A stretch of 64,000 bases of DNA from assembly GCA_019750135.1 (NCBI GenBank), contig JAIEOV010000009.1, forward strand, positions 58,073-122,072, in the 5' to 3' direction. How positions within the stretch are numbered: the stretch's first letter is position 1; the number at the start of each line of letters is the position of its first letter. A model generated the notes under the pieces. It was not told the origin of the DNA. It saw only the letters and a program-made list of their open reading frames with translations, and ran no database searches. The translations under genes were made by a program, and so were the position numbers. This stretch comes from Reyranella sp. Lineage in GTDB: Bacteria; Pseudomonadota; Alphaproteobacteria; Reyranellales; Reyranellaceae. Below, one piece after another: positions 18,285 through 27,239 of this stretch.

Positions 18285-19296
18285 GCTGAAAGATTTCCCG
18301 CGCTATCCCCTCACCTTCGGTCCCACCCATATCGAGAAGCTGGAGCGGCCTTCAGCCCATCTCGGCGGCCAGGTCGAGATCTATGCCAAGCGCGAGGACT
18401 GCAACTCGGGCCTCGCCTATGGCGGCAACAAGCTGCGCAAGCTCGAGTACATCATCCCCGACGCCCTCGCCTCCAATGCCGACACGCTGGTCTCGATCGG
18501 CGGCGTGCAGTCCAACCACACCCGCATGGTGGCGGCGGTCGCGGCCAAGATCGGCATGAAGTGCCGGCTGGTGCAGGAGAGCTGGGTGCCGCACGAGGAT
18601 GCCGTCTACGACCGCGTCGGCAACATCATGTTGAGCCGCGTCATGGGCGCCGACGTGCGCCTGATCGACGACGGCTTCGACATCGGCATCCACAAGAGCT
18701 GGCAGGAAGCGATCGACGACGTGAAGGCCAAGGGCGGCAAGCCCTACGCCATCCCGGCCGGCGCCTCGGTGCACAAGTTCGGCGGCCTGGGCTATGTCGG
18801 CTTCGCCGAGGAAGTGCGCGAGCAGGAGGCGGCGCTGGGCTTCTCCTTCGACTACATCGTGGTCTGCACCGTCACCGGCTCGACCCATGCCGGCATGGTC
18901 GTGGGCTTCGCCAAGGATGGCCGCCAGCGCAAGGTGATCGGCATCGACGCCTCGGGCACGCCGGCGCAGACCAAGGCGCAGGTGCTGGAGATCGCACGCA
19001 ACACCGCGACGCTGGTGAAGCTCGGCAAGGAGATCGCCGACGAGGACGTTGTCCTGATCGAGGACTACGCCTACCCCGCCTACGGCGTGCCGTCCGAGGA
19101 GACCAAGGAGGCGATCCGCCTCACCGCCCGCCTGGAGGGCATGATCACCGACCCGGTCTACGAGGGTAAGTCCATGCAGGGCACCATCGACCTGGTGAAG
19201 AAGGGATACTTCCCCAAGGGATCGAAGGTGCTCTACGCCCATCTCGGCGGCGCGCCGGCCCTCAACGGCTACGGCTACGCCTTCCGCAACGGCTGA
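18283..19296 (+). CDS. acdS: 1-aminocyclopropane-1-carboxylate (ACC) deaminase
   Basis: 337 residues, the exact family length. The start [14 protein letters not shown] is canonical for AcdS. The PLP lysine is in YGGNKLRK (about residue 50), and the Ser of GGVQSNHTR follows. The residues that separate true ACC deaminases from D-cysteine desulfhydrases are present: Tyr-Glu in DPVYEGKS (about 293) and Leu in GGAPALNG (about 327). It converts the ethylene precursor ACC to 2-oxobutyrate and ammonia in the cytoplasm, a trait of plant-associated bacteria. It is divergent from the Lrp-type regulator. Confidence 0.95.
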   Translation: MLKDFPRYPLTFGPTHIEKLERPSAHLGGQVEIYAKREDCNSGLAYGGNKLRKLEYIIPDALASNADTLVSIGGVQSNHTRMVAAVAAKIGMKCRLVQESWVPHEDAVYDRVGNIMLSRVMGADVRLIDDGFDIGIHKSWQEAIDDVKAKGGKPYAIPAGASVHKFGGLGYVGFAEEVREQEAALGFSFDYIVVCTVTGSTHAGMVVGFAKDGRQRKVIGIDASGTPAQTKAQVLEIARNTATLVKLGKEIADEDVVLIEDYAYPAYGVPSEETKEAIRLTARLEGMITDPVYEGKSMQGTIDLVKKGYFPKGSKVLYAHLGGAPALNGYGYAFRNG

Positions 19297-19344
19297 GCCC
19301 AATCTCGGGCTCGACTGACGAGCCTGGCGCGCACATTGTTGGGC

Positions 19345-20595
19345 ATGTCCCAACCAGATCCTGCGATTGTCGTGATCGGCGCCGGCGTGGTCGGCCTTTC
19401 CACGGCGCTCTACCTTCGGCGCTCAGGCCGCGAAGTGGTGGTGATCGATCCACTGCCGCCGCCGGGCGGCGCGTCTTTCGGTAATGCCGGCATGATCAGC
19501 GCCGATACCTCGGTGCCCATCGCGCTGCCCGGAATGCTGCGCAAGGTGCCGTCGTGGCTGACCGATCCGCTGGGACCGCTCGCCGTGCGCCCCTCGTATT
19601 TTCCCAAGGCACTGCCGTGGCTACTGAAGTGGATCGCGGCCGGCCGCATGCCGCGCGTGCTGCAGATCTCCGACGCCATGCGCGCTCTGCACAAAGAGGC
19701 GTTCGCGTGCTGGAAGGAGCTGCTGGGGCCTGAGAATTTTGCCGATCTGGTGCGGCCGGTCGGCCAGGTTCATGTTTGGGAGGCCGAAGGCGAATCGGAG
19801 AGCGCTGCCCTGGAGCGCAAGCTGCGCGAGCGCCAGGGCATTCCGAGCCAGACGCTGGGCTTCGACGACCTGCGGCAGATGTTTCCCGGCATCTCCCCGG
19901 CCGTGCGGCGGGGCGTGCTGATGCCGGGCAATGGCTACACCGTGAGCCCGCAACGCATCGTGCAGACGCTGCACCGGCTGTTCCTGGAGGCAGGCGGGCG
20001 GCTGGTGCCCGAGAACGTGATGAAGATCCTGCCGCGCGAGGACGGCGCCTACGACATCATAACCAACGTCGGCTTCCATGGCGCCCAACGGATCGTCGTC
20101 GCCGCCGGCGCGCGCTCGGTTCGCCTGCTCGAGCCGCTCGGCATCCGCGTGCCGCTCGAGGCCGAGCGTGGGTACCACGTCATGCTGCCGACGCCCGGCG
20201 TTTCGCTGACCACGACCATATCGAACAAGAGCCGTTCGTTCGGTGTCACGCCGATGGAGCATGGGCTCCGGGTGGCGGGCACGGTCGAGATCGCCGGCCT
20301 CGAAGCGGCGCCCGACGAGCGCCGCGCCAAGGCCTTGCTCGCCAATGTCCGCACGATGTTCCCCGAGGTGAACACCGACAACCACCGTTTCTGGATGGGC
20401 TTCCGCCCTTCGACGCCCGACAGCCTGCCGATGTTGGGCGAAGTTACAGGTCGGCCGGGCCTGTTCCTCGCCGTCGGCCACGGCCACTTCGGCATGACCG
20501 GAGGGCCGCCGAGCGGGCGCCTGATCTCGCAGCTGATCAACGGCAAGCCGGCGGCCATCGACGCCGCGGCCTATGCGCCTCAACGCTTCGCCTGA
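19345..20595 (+). CDS. FAD-dependent D-amino-acid dehydrogenase-like oxidoreductase (DadA type)
   Basis: 416 residues from ATG 19345. The dinucleotide-binding motif VVIGAGVVGLSTALYLRRSG and the GGASFGNAGMIS loop are DadA-like. The C-terminal segment GFRPSTPDSLPMLGE..GLFLAVGHGHFGMTGGP is the conserved FAD/substrate region of the DAO family. It probably oxidises a D- or secondary amino acid to its oxo acid. It lies 48 bases after acdS on the same strand, and co-transcription is possible; some bacteria place amino-acid oxidases beside acdS. Confidence 0.88.
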   Translation: MSQPDPAIVVIGAGVVGLSTALYLRRSGREVVVIDPLPPPGGASFGNAGMISADTSVPIALPGMLRKVPSWLTDPLGPLAVRPSYFPKALPWLLKWIAAGRMPRVLQISDAMRALHKEAFACWKELLGPENFADLVRPVGQVHVWEAEGESESAALERKLRERQGIPSQTLGFDDLRQMFPGISPAVRRGVLMPGNGYTVSPQRIVQTLHRLFLEAGGRLVPENVMKILPREDGAYDIITNVGFHGAQRIVVAAGARSVRLLEPLGIRVPLEAERGYHVMLPTPGVSLTTTISNKSRSFGVTPMEHGLRVAGTVEIAGLEAAPDERRAKALLANVRTMFPEVNTDNHRFWMGFRPSTPDSLPMLGEVTGRPGLFLAVGHGHFGMTGGPPSGRLISQLINGKPAAIDAAAYAPQRFA

Positions 20596-20604
20596 TGTTC
20601 GTCG

Positions 20605-21810
20605 TTATCCCCGCTTGTCGGACACCACCACGCCTTCCTTCAGCACGAGCTTGAGCTGGCGCACATTCTGGATGTCCTCCAGCGGATTGCCGCCGACCAC
20701 GATGAGGTCGGCCAGCTTGCCGACCTCGATCGTGCCAAGCTCGTCGCCCACGCCGCAGACCGCCGCGCCGTTCCGGGTCGCCGCGACGAGCGCCTGCCAC
20801 GGGGTGGCGCCGTCGCGCACCCACAGTCCCAGTTCGAGCAGGGCGGCATCCTTGAGCGGCCGGATGTCCGAACCCAATGCCATCTTGACGCCGGCCTTGA
20901 GCGCCTTGGCGAACCCGTCGCGATGGACGTCCGCCGCCGCGTCCGCGCGGCAGCACAACGCATGCGCCATGTTGCGCTGCTTGACCCAACGCTGCTCCCA
21001 ATCGTTGTTCGCCTGCTCGGGCGTGAGATGACTGATCGCCAGGGTCGGCACGTACCAGGTGCCATGCTTCAGGAACAGCTCGATGCATTCGTCATCGAGG
21101 ATGTAGCCGTGCTCGACGCTGTGCGCGCCCAACCGAATGGCGTTCTTGACCGCTTCCGGGTTGGTCGCATGGGCCATCACCTTGAACTCGCGCAGGTGAC
21201 AGATCTCGAAGGCCGCCTTCAGTTCGTCCTGCAGCAGGAAGGAGTGCCGGTGGAGATCCCAGGCCGGCCCCAGGATGCCTCCCGACAGGTTCAGCTTGAT
21301 GTGGTCGACGCCATTCTTGATCTGCTCGCGGATCGCCTTGACGAAACCGTAAGGTCCGTCGCATTCGAGCGCATGTCCGGAGGTCAGGAAGTGGCCGCCG
21401 GTCGTCGTGAGGAAGTGGCCGGAGGCGAACAGGCGCGGCCCGACATACTGGCCCGAGTCGAAGGCCCGCTTCCAGGCAACGTCCATGAAGTGGTGCGCGC
21501 CGGCGCAGCGCAGTCCGGTAATGCCGGACTCGGTCAACGCCGCCATCAGTCGATGACCGAACAGCGTGACCTGGTCGGCGAGCGGCATTTCGTGCGGGAG
21601 GTAATAATCCGGATGGATGTGGACGTCCCACAGTCCGGGCATCAGGTAGGCACCGCGGAGATCGATCTCGGCGCCGCCACCGACCGACGGCACGCTGCCG
21701 TCGGTGCGGATCTCGGCAATGCGCCCCTTCTCGATCAGCACCGACGCCCCTTCGACCGCGGTGGGCTGGACGCAGTCGATCAGCGTGGCGTTCGTGAGGA
21801 GCGTTCGCAT
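20605..21810 (-). CDS. Metal-dependent amidohydrolase (imidazolonepropionase/prolidase-like)
   Basis: 401 residues. Metal ligands of the amidohydrolase TIM barrel are visible: HxH in WDVHIHPD, a Lys in VDHIKLN that may be carboxylated, His in VMAHATN and VEHGY, and Asp in LGSDIRP. The N- and C-terminal beta-sandwich segments (TLIDCVQPTAVEGASVLIE; GKLADLIVVGGNPLEDI) are complete. No signal peptide is seen. It would hydrolyse a C-N bond in a ring or peptide-like substrate. It is the last gene of a minus-strand operon behind an alpha/beta-hydrolase, an LLM monooxygenase and a 64-aa protein, with a 9-base gap before it. Confidence 0.88.
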   Translation of the reverse strand: MRTLLTNATLIDCVQPTAVEGASVLIEKGRIAEIRTDGSVPSVGGGAEIDLRGAYLMPGLWDVHIHPDYYLPHEMPLADQVTLFGHRLMAALTESGITGLRCAGAHHFMDVAWKRAFDSGQYVGPRLFASGHFLTTTGGHFLTSGHALECDGPYGFVKAIREQIKNGVDHIKLNLSGGILGPAWDLHRHSFLLQDELKAAFEICHLREFKVMAHATNPEAVKNAIRLGAHSVEHGYILDDECIELFLKHGTWYVPTLAISHLTPEQANNDWEQRWVKQRNMAHALCCRADAAADVHRDGFAKALKAGVKMALGSDIRPLKDAALLELGLWVRDGATPWQALVAATRNGAAVCGVGDELGTIEVGKLADLIVVGGNPLEDIQNVRQLKLVLKEGVVVSDKRG

Positions 21811-21819
21811 TCGGCTGAT

Positions 21820-22014
21820 CTACTCGCGTTCGTCATTCGCGAGTGCCACGATCGCTTCGCGACTCAACTCCTTCATCCCGGTTTGCAGGTCATCGACGGT
21901 GACCCCTTTGGCATCCTTCAGATCGTTCAGCGCGTCCAGAACTCCATCGGCCGTGTCGCAGCCGATATCGGCTTTTCCCGGGACGTGGATCACGAATCGT
22001 GTCTTTGGCGGCAT
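21820..22014 (-). CDS. Small conserved-looking protein of unknown function (64 aa)
   Basis: Starts at ATG 22014, preceded by CAGGAGAGAGAC, a good ribosome-binding site; an upstream ATG at 22038 lies inside the preceding gene. The product (MPPKTRFVIHVPGKADIGC...) is soluble and acidic, and I recognise no domain. Gaps of 14 and 9 bases to its neighbours place it within the operon, which suggests an accessory role to the flavin monooxygenase or the amidohydrolase. Confidence 0.6.
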   Translation of the reverse strand: MPPKTRFVIHVPGKADIGCDTADGVLDALNDLKDAKGVTVDDLQTGMKELSREAIVALANDERE

Positions 22015-22028
22015 GTCTCTCTCCTGTT

Positions 22029-23210
22029 TCAGGGACACTCTAGCTCGGCAAGGCGTGGCAGGATCTCCTTGCTGAATAATGTCAGGTTGTCGACCGTGTC
22101 GTCATGAGTGATGTGACCCCCCTGCCCCATCATCAGGAGATGACCGAAGCCGCCGACATGGCCGTAGAACGCCTTCATCTGCTCGAACACCATGTCCGGC
22201 GTGCCCGCGAAGCAGATGCCGGCGTCGATGAATTCCTCGACGCTCGCCCCGTTGGGGTCGACCTGGCGACCGTTGCGCAGCTGTATGCCGCGCATGGGTA
22301 CGCCTTTGCTGTAACCGGGTGACTTCAGCGCCTGCGCCGTCGCGGCGACCGACTGATAGCCGGGCGGAAAGGCGAACTGGGCGCCGACGCGAAGCGCCGT
22401 GCGGCTGTAATCGAGGATCTGGTCGGCGCGCCGGTAGCCTTCCTCCCGGGTCGCGCCGACGCCCACGATGGCCATGTAGGCGAACCGGTCGCGCGTCGCT
22501 TCGCGACCCTGGCTTGCAGCCCCCTTGCGATAGGCTTCATAGATCCCCGGAGTCCGGACATAGCCGGTATTGAGGGAGCCGATGACATAGCCGCGCTCGC
22601 CGGCGATCTGCGCGGACTCGGGGCTGTTCACGGTCAGCCACACCGGCGGGTGCGGCTGCTGATAGGGCCGCGGCCAGACGTTGACCTGGCGATATTGGAA
22701 GTAGCGCCCCTCCCAATTGAACGGGCCATCGTGGGTGGTCATCGCCTTCAGGATGAGGTCGTGCGCCTCCCAGAAGCGCGGCATCAAGTCGGCGGGGTTG
22801 CTGTTGGCGGGCGTCACCTCGAAGGGAGCACCCTTGACGAAGCCCATCTCGACGCGACCGCGCGAGATCACGTCCAGCATCGAATACTCCTCGGCGACGC
22901 GCACGGCATCGAAACGGTTGCCGATGGGCATGCCGAGGCACAACAGGCGCGCCTTCTTCGTCTCGCGAGCAAGGATCGCCATCGGGATCGTGCTGACCGA
23001 GTCGATGCAGGTCGCCGTCGCGTGGTGCTCGTTGACCATGATGTTGAGCCCCAGCTCGTCGCACAGGGCCCACTCATCGAGACCGCGGTGGTAGAGGTCG
23101 GCCGCGACCTTCGGATCGCAGAGCCGGCTCGGGACGACGTTGCGCAGCTGGGCGCCGAGTTCCTCCCAGGCAGGAAAATAGGCGAGCTCGCTGAAGTGCC
23201 AGACTTTCAT
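22029..23210 (-). CDS. Luciferase-like (LLM class) flavin-dependent monooxygenase
   Basis: 393 residues with an LLM TIM-barrel pattern. Examples are ALCDELGLNIMVNEHHATATC, a GRVEMGFVKGAPFE segment after the domain midpoint, and YRQVNVWPRPYQQPHPPVWLTVNSPESA typical of the flavin phosphate-binding region. These FMNH2-using enzymes need a flavin reductase, which is not encoded nearby. It follows the alpha/beta-hydrolase by 7 bases. The same gene pair occurs on the opposite strand from 24119, so two monooxygenase-hydrolase pairs share one promoter region. Confidence 0.88.
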   Translation of the reverse strand: MKVWHFSELAYFPAWEELGAQLRNVVPSRLCDPKVAADLYHRGLDEWALCDELGLNIMVNEHHATATCIDSVSTIPMAILARETKKARLLCLGMPIGNRFDAVRVAEEYSMLDVISRGRVEMGFVKGAPFEVTPANSNPADLMPRFWEAHDLILKAMTTHDGPFNWEGRYFQYRQVNVWPRPYQQPHPPVWLTVNSPESAQIAGERGYVIGSLNTGYVRTPGIYEAYRKGAASQGREATRDRFAYMAIVGVGATREEGYRRADQILDYSRTALRVGAQFAFPPGYQSVAATAQALKSPGYSKGVPMRGIQLRNGRQVDPNGASVEEFIDAGICFAGTPDMVFEQMKAFYGHVGGFGHLLMMGQGGHITHDDTVDNLTLFSKEILPRLAELECP

Positions 23211-23217
23211 CTTGACC

Positions 23218-23985
23218 TCACCTGTGCACGAAAGCGTCGATGGCGCGGACGACAGCGTCGGACTGCTCGATCTCGGGGTAGTGTCCTGCCCCTCGAATGA
23301 TCGTCAGCTCGGCGGTGGGAAGCGCCGAGGCGAGCAATTGTCCGTAGGACGGCTTGGCGAATTTGTCTGCCTCTCCCCAGAGCACCAGCGTCGGCAGATC
23401 GATCCGATGCAGCCAGCGCTTCAGGCCCGGATTGTGCAGGTAGGGTCGCCAACCATAGTGAGCGAGCATCTGGCGTTCGCGCGCGAGGTCCTCCAGCTGG
23501 CCGGAGGACATCGCCGCGTAGCTCGGCGCATAGCGCCCCGGGTCGGCGAACAGCATCGGGAATGCCTCGACGTCGGGCATATAGAAGAGATCGGCGAAGT
23601 CGCGCTCTTCCCGGCCCGAGAACTTCACGCCCACCGACGAGATGAGGACCAGCTTGGCAAGCCGCGCGCGGTTGCGCACGCACATCTCGAGCGCAATCCA
23701 TCCGCCGAGGGACGCACCGACGAGAACCACGTTGTCGAGCTTCAGCTCGTCCAGAAGATCGAGATAGAGGTAGGCCAGATCGTCAACCGATCGGAGGTCG
23801 CTCGCCCCGGACGACGCTCCATAGCCTGGATGGCGCGGCGCAATCACCTTCCACGTCCTTGCGAGTGCATCGAGATGCGGCCTCGCCTGCTCGAAGTACT
23901 GTTCGGCATGCAGGTAGAGAAGGGGCGGGCCCGAGCCTGCGATATGGGCCTCGACGGGGAAGCCCTTGATATGGAGTGTTTCCAT
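23218..23985 (-). CDS. Alpha/beta-fold hydrolase
   Basis: 255 residues. The nucleophile elbow is GASLGG (Ser), the acid is in LVLWGEADKF, and the His is in GAGHYPEIEQ, giving a complete Ser-Asp-His triad. The oxyanion region reads LLYLHAEQYFE, lacking the usual HGxG. No signal peptide. It is the first gene of the minus-strand arm, and likely hydrolyses an ester, amide or C-C bond made by the neighbouring monooxygenase. Confidence 0.85.
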   Translation of the reverse strand: METLHIKGFPVEAHIAGSGPPLLYLHAEQYFEQARPHLDALARTWKVIAPRHPGYGASSGASDLRSVDDLAYLYLDLLDELKLDNVVLVGASLGGWIALEMCVRNRARLAKLVLISSVGVKFSGREERDFADLFYMPDVEAFPMLFADPGRYAPSYAAMSSGQLEDLARERQMLAHYGWRPYLHNPGLKRWLHRIDLPTLVLWGEADKFAKPSYGQLLASALPTAELTIIRGAGHYPEIEQSDAVVRAIDAFVHR

Positions 23986-24034
23986 TTCGACCGTCCTGTG
24001 CAGACCTTTTTATCTGCGCCGGAAAACGCCGCGA

Positions 24035-24048
24035 GCCAAGGACTTGGC
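24035..24048. promoter_or_regulatory. Small palindrome in the shared divergent promoter region
   Basis: GCCAAG-ga-CTTGGC is a perfect 6-bp inverted repeat in the 133-base interval between the two divergent hydrolase-monooxygenase operons. It may be an operator. No regulator gene lies in either operon. Confidence 0.3.
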
Positions 24049-24118
24049 CCCGCTGGCCGGAATTGCGGACATCGTCAGTCGGCAAGTACGTCGCTACACT
24101 GGTCGAGAGGAAGCGCAC

Positions 24119-24973
24119 ATGGACGTCCGCAAGATCAAGACAGCGCCGGGCCTGGAATTCGATTGCTCTCTGGCGGGCTCGCCAAACGGGACGCCGGTCC
24201 TGCTTCTCCATGGCTTTGGCGTATCGCGGCATTTCTGGGACCGCCAGGTTCCCGCCCTGGCCGACGCGGGCTATTTCGCGATCGCTCCCAACCAGCGAGG
24301 CTATTCGCCCGGCGCTCGTCCCGATCCGAAGGATCTCGCTGCCTACCACATCGATCGGCTGGTGGGCGACGCACTCGACATCGTTGCCGCCACGGGGCAT
24401 GGCGGCAGCCGCTTCCACCTGGTCGGCCACGATTGGGGCGGCAGCCTTTCCTGGATCATCGCGGCACGATATCCCGAGCGACTTCGCTCTCTCACCATGC
24501 TGTCGCGGCCGCATCCGGCCTCGTTCCTGCGCGCGCTGGCGCTGCCGGACGGTGAGCAAAAGCGGCGATCGGGACATCACACGGCCTTCCTCGAACCGGA
24601 CGCCGTCCCGAAGTTGTTGGCCAACAATTGCGAATGGTTGCGCTCGCGCCACATGCGCCAGGGCATGCCCGAGGCGGCGACCGATGCCCATATGTCCGTC
24701 CTGGGCAACGAGGCCGCGCTCGAGGCGGCGCTCGCCTGGTACCGTTCCAGCGGCCCGCGCCAGCCGCTTGGCGTGATCAAGGTGCCGACGCTCTACATCT
24801 GGGGCGATGCCGACGACACGGTGGGTCGGGTGGCGGCCGAAGGGACGAGCGAATTCATAGACGCCCCGTATCGCTTCGAAGTGCTGCCAGGCGTCGGCCA
24901 CTATGCGGCGGACCAGGTGCCCGACAAGGTCAACGCGTTGCTGCTGGCCCATCTTCGCAAACACGCGGACTGA
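24119..24973 (+). CDS. Alpha/beta hydrolase, epoxide hydrolase/dehalogenase-like (Asp nucleophile)
   Basis: 284 residues from ATG 24119 with a GAGAGGAAG ribosome-binding site; the longer frame upstream is not family-like. LLLHGFGVSRHFWDRQV is the oxyanion region. The nucleophile elbow reads VGHDWGGSLS, with Asp at the nucleophile position as in epoxide hydrolases and haloalkane dehalogenases. The acid is in YIWGDADDTVG and the His in GVGHYAADQ. This differs from the Ser-type hydrolase of the mirrored operon. It would open an epoxide or displace a halide or similar group. Confidence 0.86.
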   Translation: MDVRKIKTAPGLEFDCSLAGSPNGTPVLLLHGFGVSRHFWDRQVPALADAGYFAIAPNQRGYSPGARPDPKDLAAYHIDRLVGDALDIVAATGHGGSRFHLVGHDWGGSLSWIIAARYPERLRSLTMLSRPHPASFLRALALPDGEQKRRSGHHTAFLEPDAVPKLLANNCEWLRSRHMRQGMPEAATDAHMSVLGNEAALEAALAWYRSSGPRQPLGVIKVPTLYIWGDADDTVGRVAAEGTSEFIDAPYRFEVLPGVGHYAADQVPDKVNALLLAHLRKHAD

Positions 24974-24985
24974 AGGAGGCGCAGC

Positions 24986-26011
24986 ATGAGCGATCTGACT
25001 TTCGGTCTGTTCGTGCGCGGGCAGTATCATGCCGGCGACGACATGCGGAAGCGATTCGACGAGGTAAAGGCGCAGGTGCGCCTGGCCGACCAGCTCGGCT
25101 TCTCCGACCTGCTGACCGGCATGCACTATGCGGCGGCGCCGTTGCAGCAGTACCAGATGATTCCACTGCTCGCGCGACTGCTGGCCGAGACCGAGCGGAT
25201 GCGCATCATCACCGGCATCGTCCTGCTGTCGCTGCACAAGCCGCTCGACATCGCCGAGCAGCTGGCGACGCTCGACGTCATGTCGAACGGGCGCCTGGTG
25301 TTCGGCGCCGGGCTGGGCTACCGCGACGTGGAGTTCAAGGCCTTCGGCACCACTGCGCAGGAACGCGTGCAACGCCTGGAGGAAAACCTTCTAGCCATCA
25401 GGCGACTGTGGACCGAGACCGACGTCTCGATGAAGGGCTCGCACTTCGAGCTCGATCACGCGACGGTATCGCTGAAGCCGATCCAGAAACCTCATCCGCC
25501 GATCTGGCTCGGCGCCAATGCCGATGCGGCGGTGCGCCGTGCCGCACGGTTGGCCGACACCTGGTTCATCAATCCGCACCAGCGGATGGACACGATCGAG
25601 CGCCAGCTGTCGCTCTACAAGCAAGCCCTGGCCGAACTCCGCAAGCCGATGCCCGATGAACTGCCGCTGATGCGTGAGATCTTCGTTGCCCGCACCCGCG
25701 CGGAGGCGGTCCGGCTGGCACGGCCCTACCTCGAGGAGAAGTACAAGGTCTACCAGCAATGGGGGCAGCAGAAGGCGATGCCGAAGGGCGACGACGACCT
25801 GTCGCTCGCCTTCGACGAGCTCACCCGCGATCGTTTCCTGCTGGGGTCGGCCGACGAGGTCGCCGAGCAGATCGTCGGCTACAAGCGGCGGCTCGGCGTC
25901 AACCGCATGATCCTGTCCGTGCACTGGGTCGGCATGCCGCATTCGCAGGTCGTCGACACCCTCAACCTGTTCGCCGCCGAGGTCATGCCGAAGGTGGCCC
26001 AGGCTCTATAA
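24986..26011 (+). CDS. Luciferase-like (LLM class) flavin-dependent monooxygenase
   Basis: 341 residues, preceded by GAAGGAGG. It shows LLM features: LADQLGFSDLLTGMHYA, LDVMSNGRLVFGAGLGYRDVEF, and PIQKPHPPIWLGANADAAVRRAARLADTWFI. It begins 12 bases after the Asp-type hydrolase and ends 11 bases before the CoA-transferase, so the three form one operon. The overall fold matches the LLM protein at 22.0-23.2 kb, but the two are not close copies. Confidence 0.88.
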   Translation: MSDLTFGLFVRGQYHAGDDMRKRFDEVKAQVRLADQLGFSDLLTGMHYAAAPLQQYQMIPLLARLLAETERMRIITGIVLLSLHKPLDIAEQLATLDVMSNGRLVFGAGLGYRDVEFKAFGTTAQERVQRLEENLLAIRRLWTETDVSMKGSHFELDHATVSLKPIQKPHPPIWLGANADAAVRRAARLADTWFINPHQRMDTIERQLSLYKQALAELRKPMPDELPLMREIFVARTRAEAVRLARPYLEEKYKVYQQWGQQKAMPKGDDDLSLAFDELTRDRFLLGSADEVAEQIVGYKRRLGVNRMILSVHWVGMPHSQVVDTLNLFAAEVMPKVAQAL

Positions 26012-26022
26012 GGAACCGTATC

Positions 26023-27237
26023 GTGCCCGACAGTGCCACCAACAACCGCCCGCTCGCCGGGCTGCGCGTGATCGACATCGCCACCTACATCGCAGCACCG
26101 TATTGCGCGACTATCATGGCCGAGTTCGGCGCCGAGGTGATCAAGGTCGAGCAGCCCGGGATCGGCGACCCCTGCCGCAGGCTCGGCACGGTCAGCGAGT
26201 GCGGCGACACGCTCGTCTGGCTGTCGGAAGCGCGCAACAAGAAGTCGGTGACGCTCAACCTCAAGTCGCCCAAGGGCGCGGCCATCCTCCAGCAACTCGT
26301 CGCCAAGGCCGACGCACTGACGGAAAACTTCCAGCCGGGCACGCTGGAAGGCTGGGGCCTCGGCTGGGACGTCCTGAGCGCCGCCAACCCGCGCCTCGTG
26401 ATGCTGCGCGTCTCCGGCTACGGCCAGACCGGACCCTACAGCCACAAGCCCGGCTTCGGCCGGATCGGCAACGCCTTCGGCGGCATCTCCTTCCTGGCCG
26501 GCGACCCGGACGGGCCACCGGTGACGCCGGGCTCGGCAACGCTCGCCGACTACATGGCCGGACTGTATGGCGCGCTCGGCGTGATGATGGCGTTGCGCGC
26601 GCGCGATGCGACCGGGCGGGGCCAGCAGATCGACATCGGGCTCTACGAGCCGATCTTCCGCATCCTCGACGAGATGGCGCCCGCCTACGACAAGGTGGGC
26701 TTCATCCGCCAGCGCATGGGCGCGGCGGCCCCCAACGTCTGCCCGCACAGCCACTACCAGACCGGCGACGGACGCTGGATCGCCATTGCCTGCACCAACG
26801 ACAAGATCTTCGCCCGCATGGCCGGGCTGATGGGGTGTCCCGAGGTTGCCGGCACCGGCATCTACGGCACCATCGCCAAGCGCGAGAAACAGCGCGCCGC
26901 GGTCGACGGTCTCGTCGCCGACTGGGCAAAGCGGCATACGCAACAGGAGGCCGTCCAGCTGTGCGACCGGGCGGAAGTGCCGTGCGGGATCGTGGCGGCG
27001 GTCGACGAACTGTTCCAGGACCCGCACTACGCGGCGCGCGGCAACATTGCCCGCGTACGCGACGCGCGCGCCGGTGACCTGGCCATTCCCAACGTGGTGC
27101 CGCGCCTCACCGAGACGCCGGGCGGTGTCGACACGCTCGGCCCCGGCCTGGGTCAGCACAACGCCGAGGTCTACGGCCGGCTGCTGGGGATGACGGAAGC
27201 GGACTTGCGCAGCCTGGAGAGCGAAGGAGTGATCTGA
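26023..27237 (+). CDS. CaiB/BaiF-family (class III) CoA-transferase
   Basis: 404 residues from GTG 26023, preceded by AAGGAA. Starts RPLAGLRVIDIATYIAAPYCATIMAEFGAEVIKVE, the family signature. Other motifs are RNKKSVTLNL and GYGQTGPYSHKPGF. The Asp of the LADYMAGLYGALG segment is at the position of the catalytic aspartate. It moves CoA between an acyl-CoA and a carboxylate, so the pathway encoded here yields an acid that is then activated as a thioester. The next gene, on the other strand, is a CitE-like lyase that could cleave such a thioester; the two stops are 2 bases apart. Confidence 0.92.
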   Translation: MPDSATNNRPLAGLRVIDIATYIAAPYCATIMAEFGAEVIKVEQPGIGDPCRRLGTVSECGDTLVWLSEARNKKSVTLNLKSPKGAAILQQLVAKADALTENFQPGTLEGWGLGWDVLSAANPRLVMLRVSGYGQTGPYSHKPGFGRIGNAFGGISFLAGDPDGPPVTPGSATLADYMAGLYGALGVMMALRARDATGRGQQIDIGLYEPIFRILDEMAPAYDKVGFIRQRMGAAAPNVCPHSHYQTGDGRWIAIACTNDKIFARMAGLMGCPEVAGTGIYGTIAKREKQRAAVDGLVADWAKRHTQQEAVQLCDRAEVPCGIVAAVDELFQDPHYAARGNIARVRDARAGDLAIPNVVPRLTETPGGVDTLGPGLGQHNAEVYGRLLGMTEADLRSLESEGVI

Positions 27238-27239
27238 GC

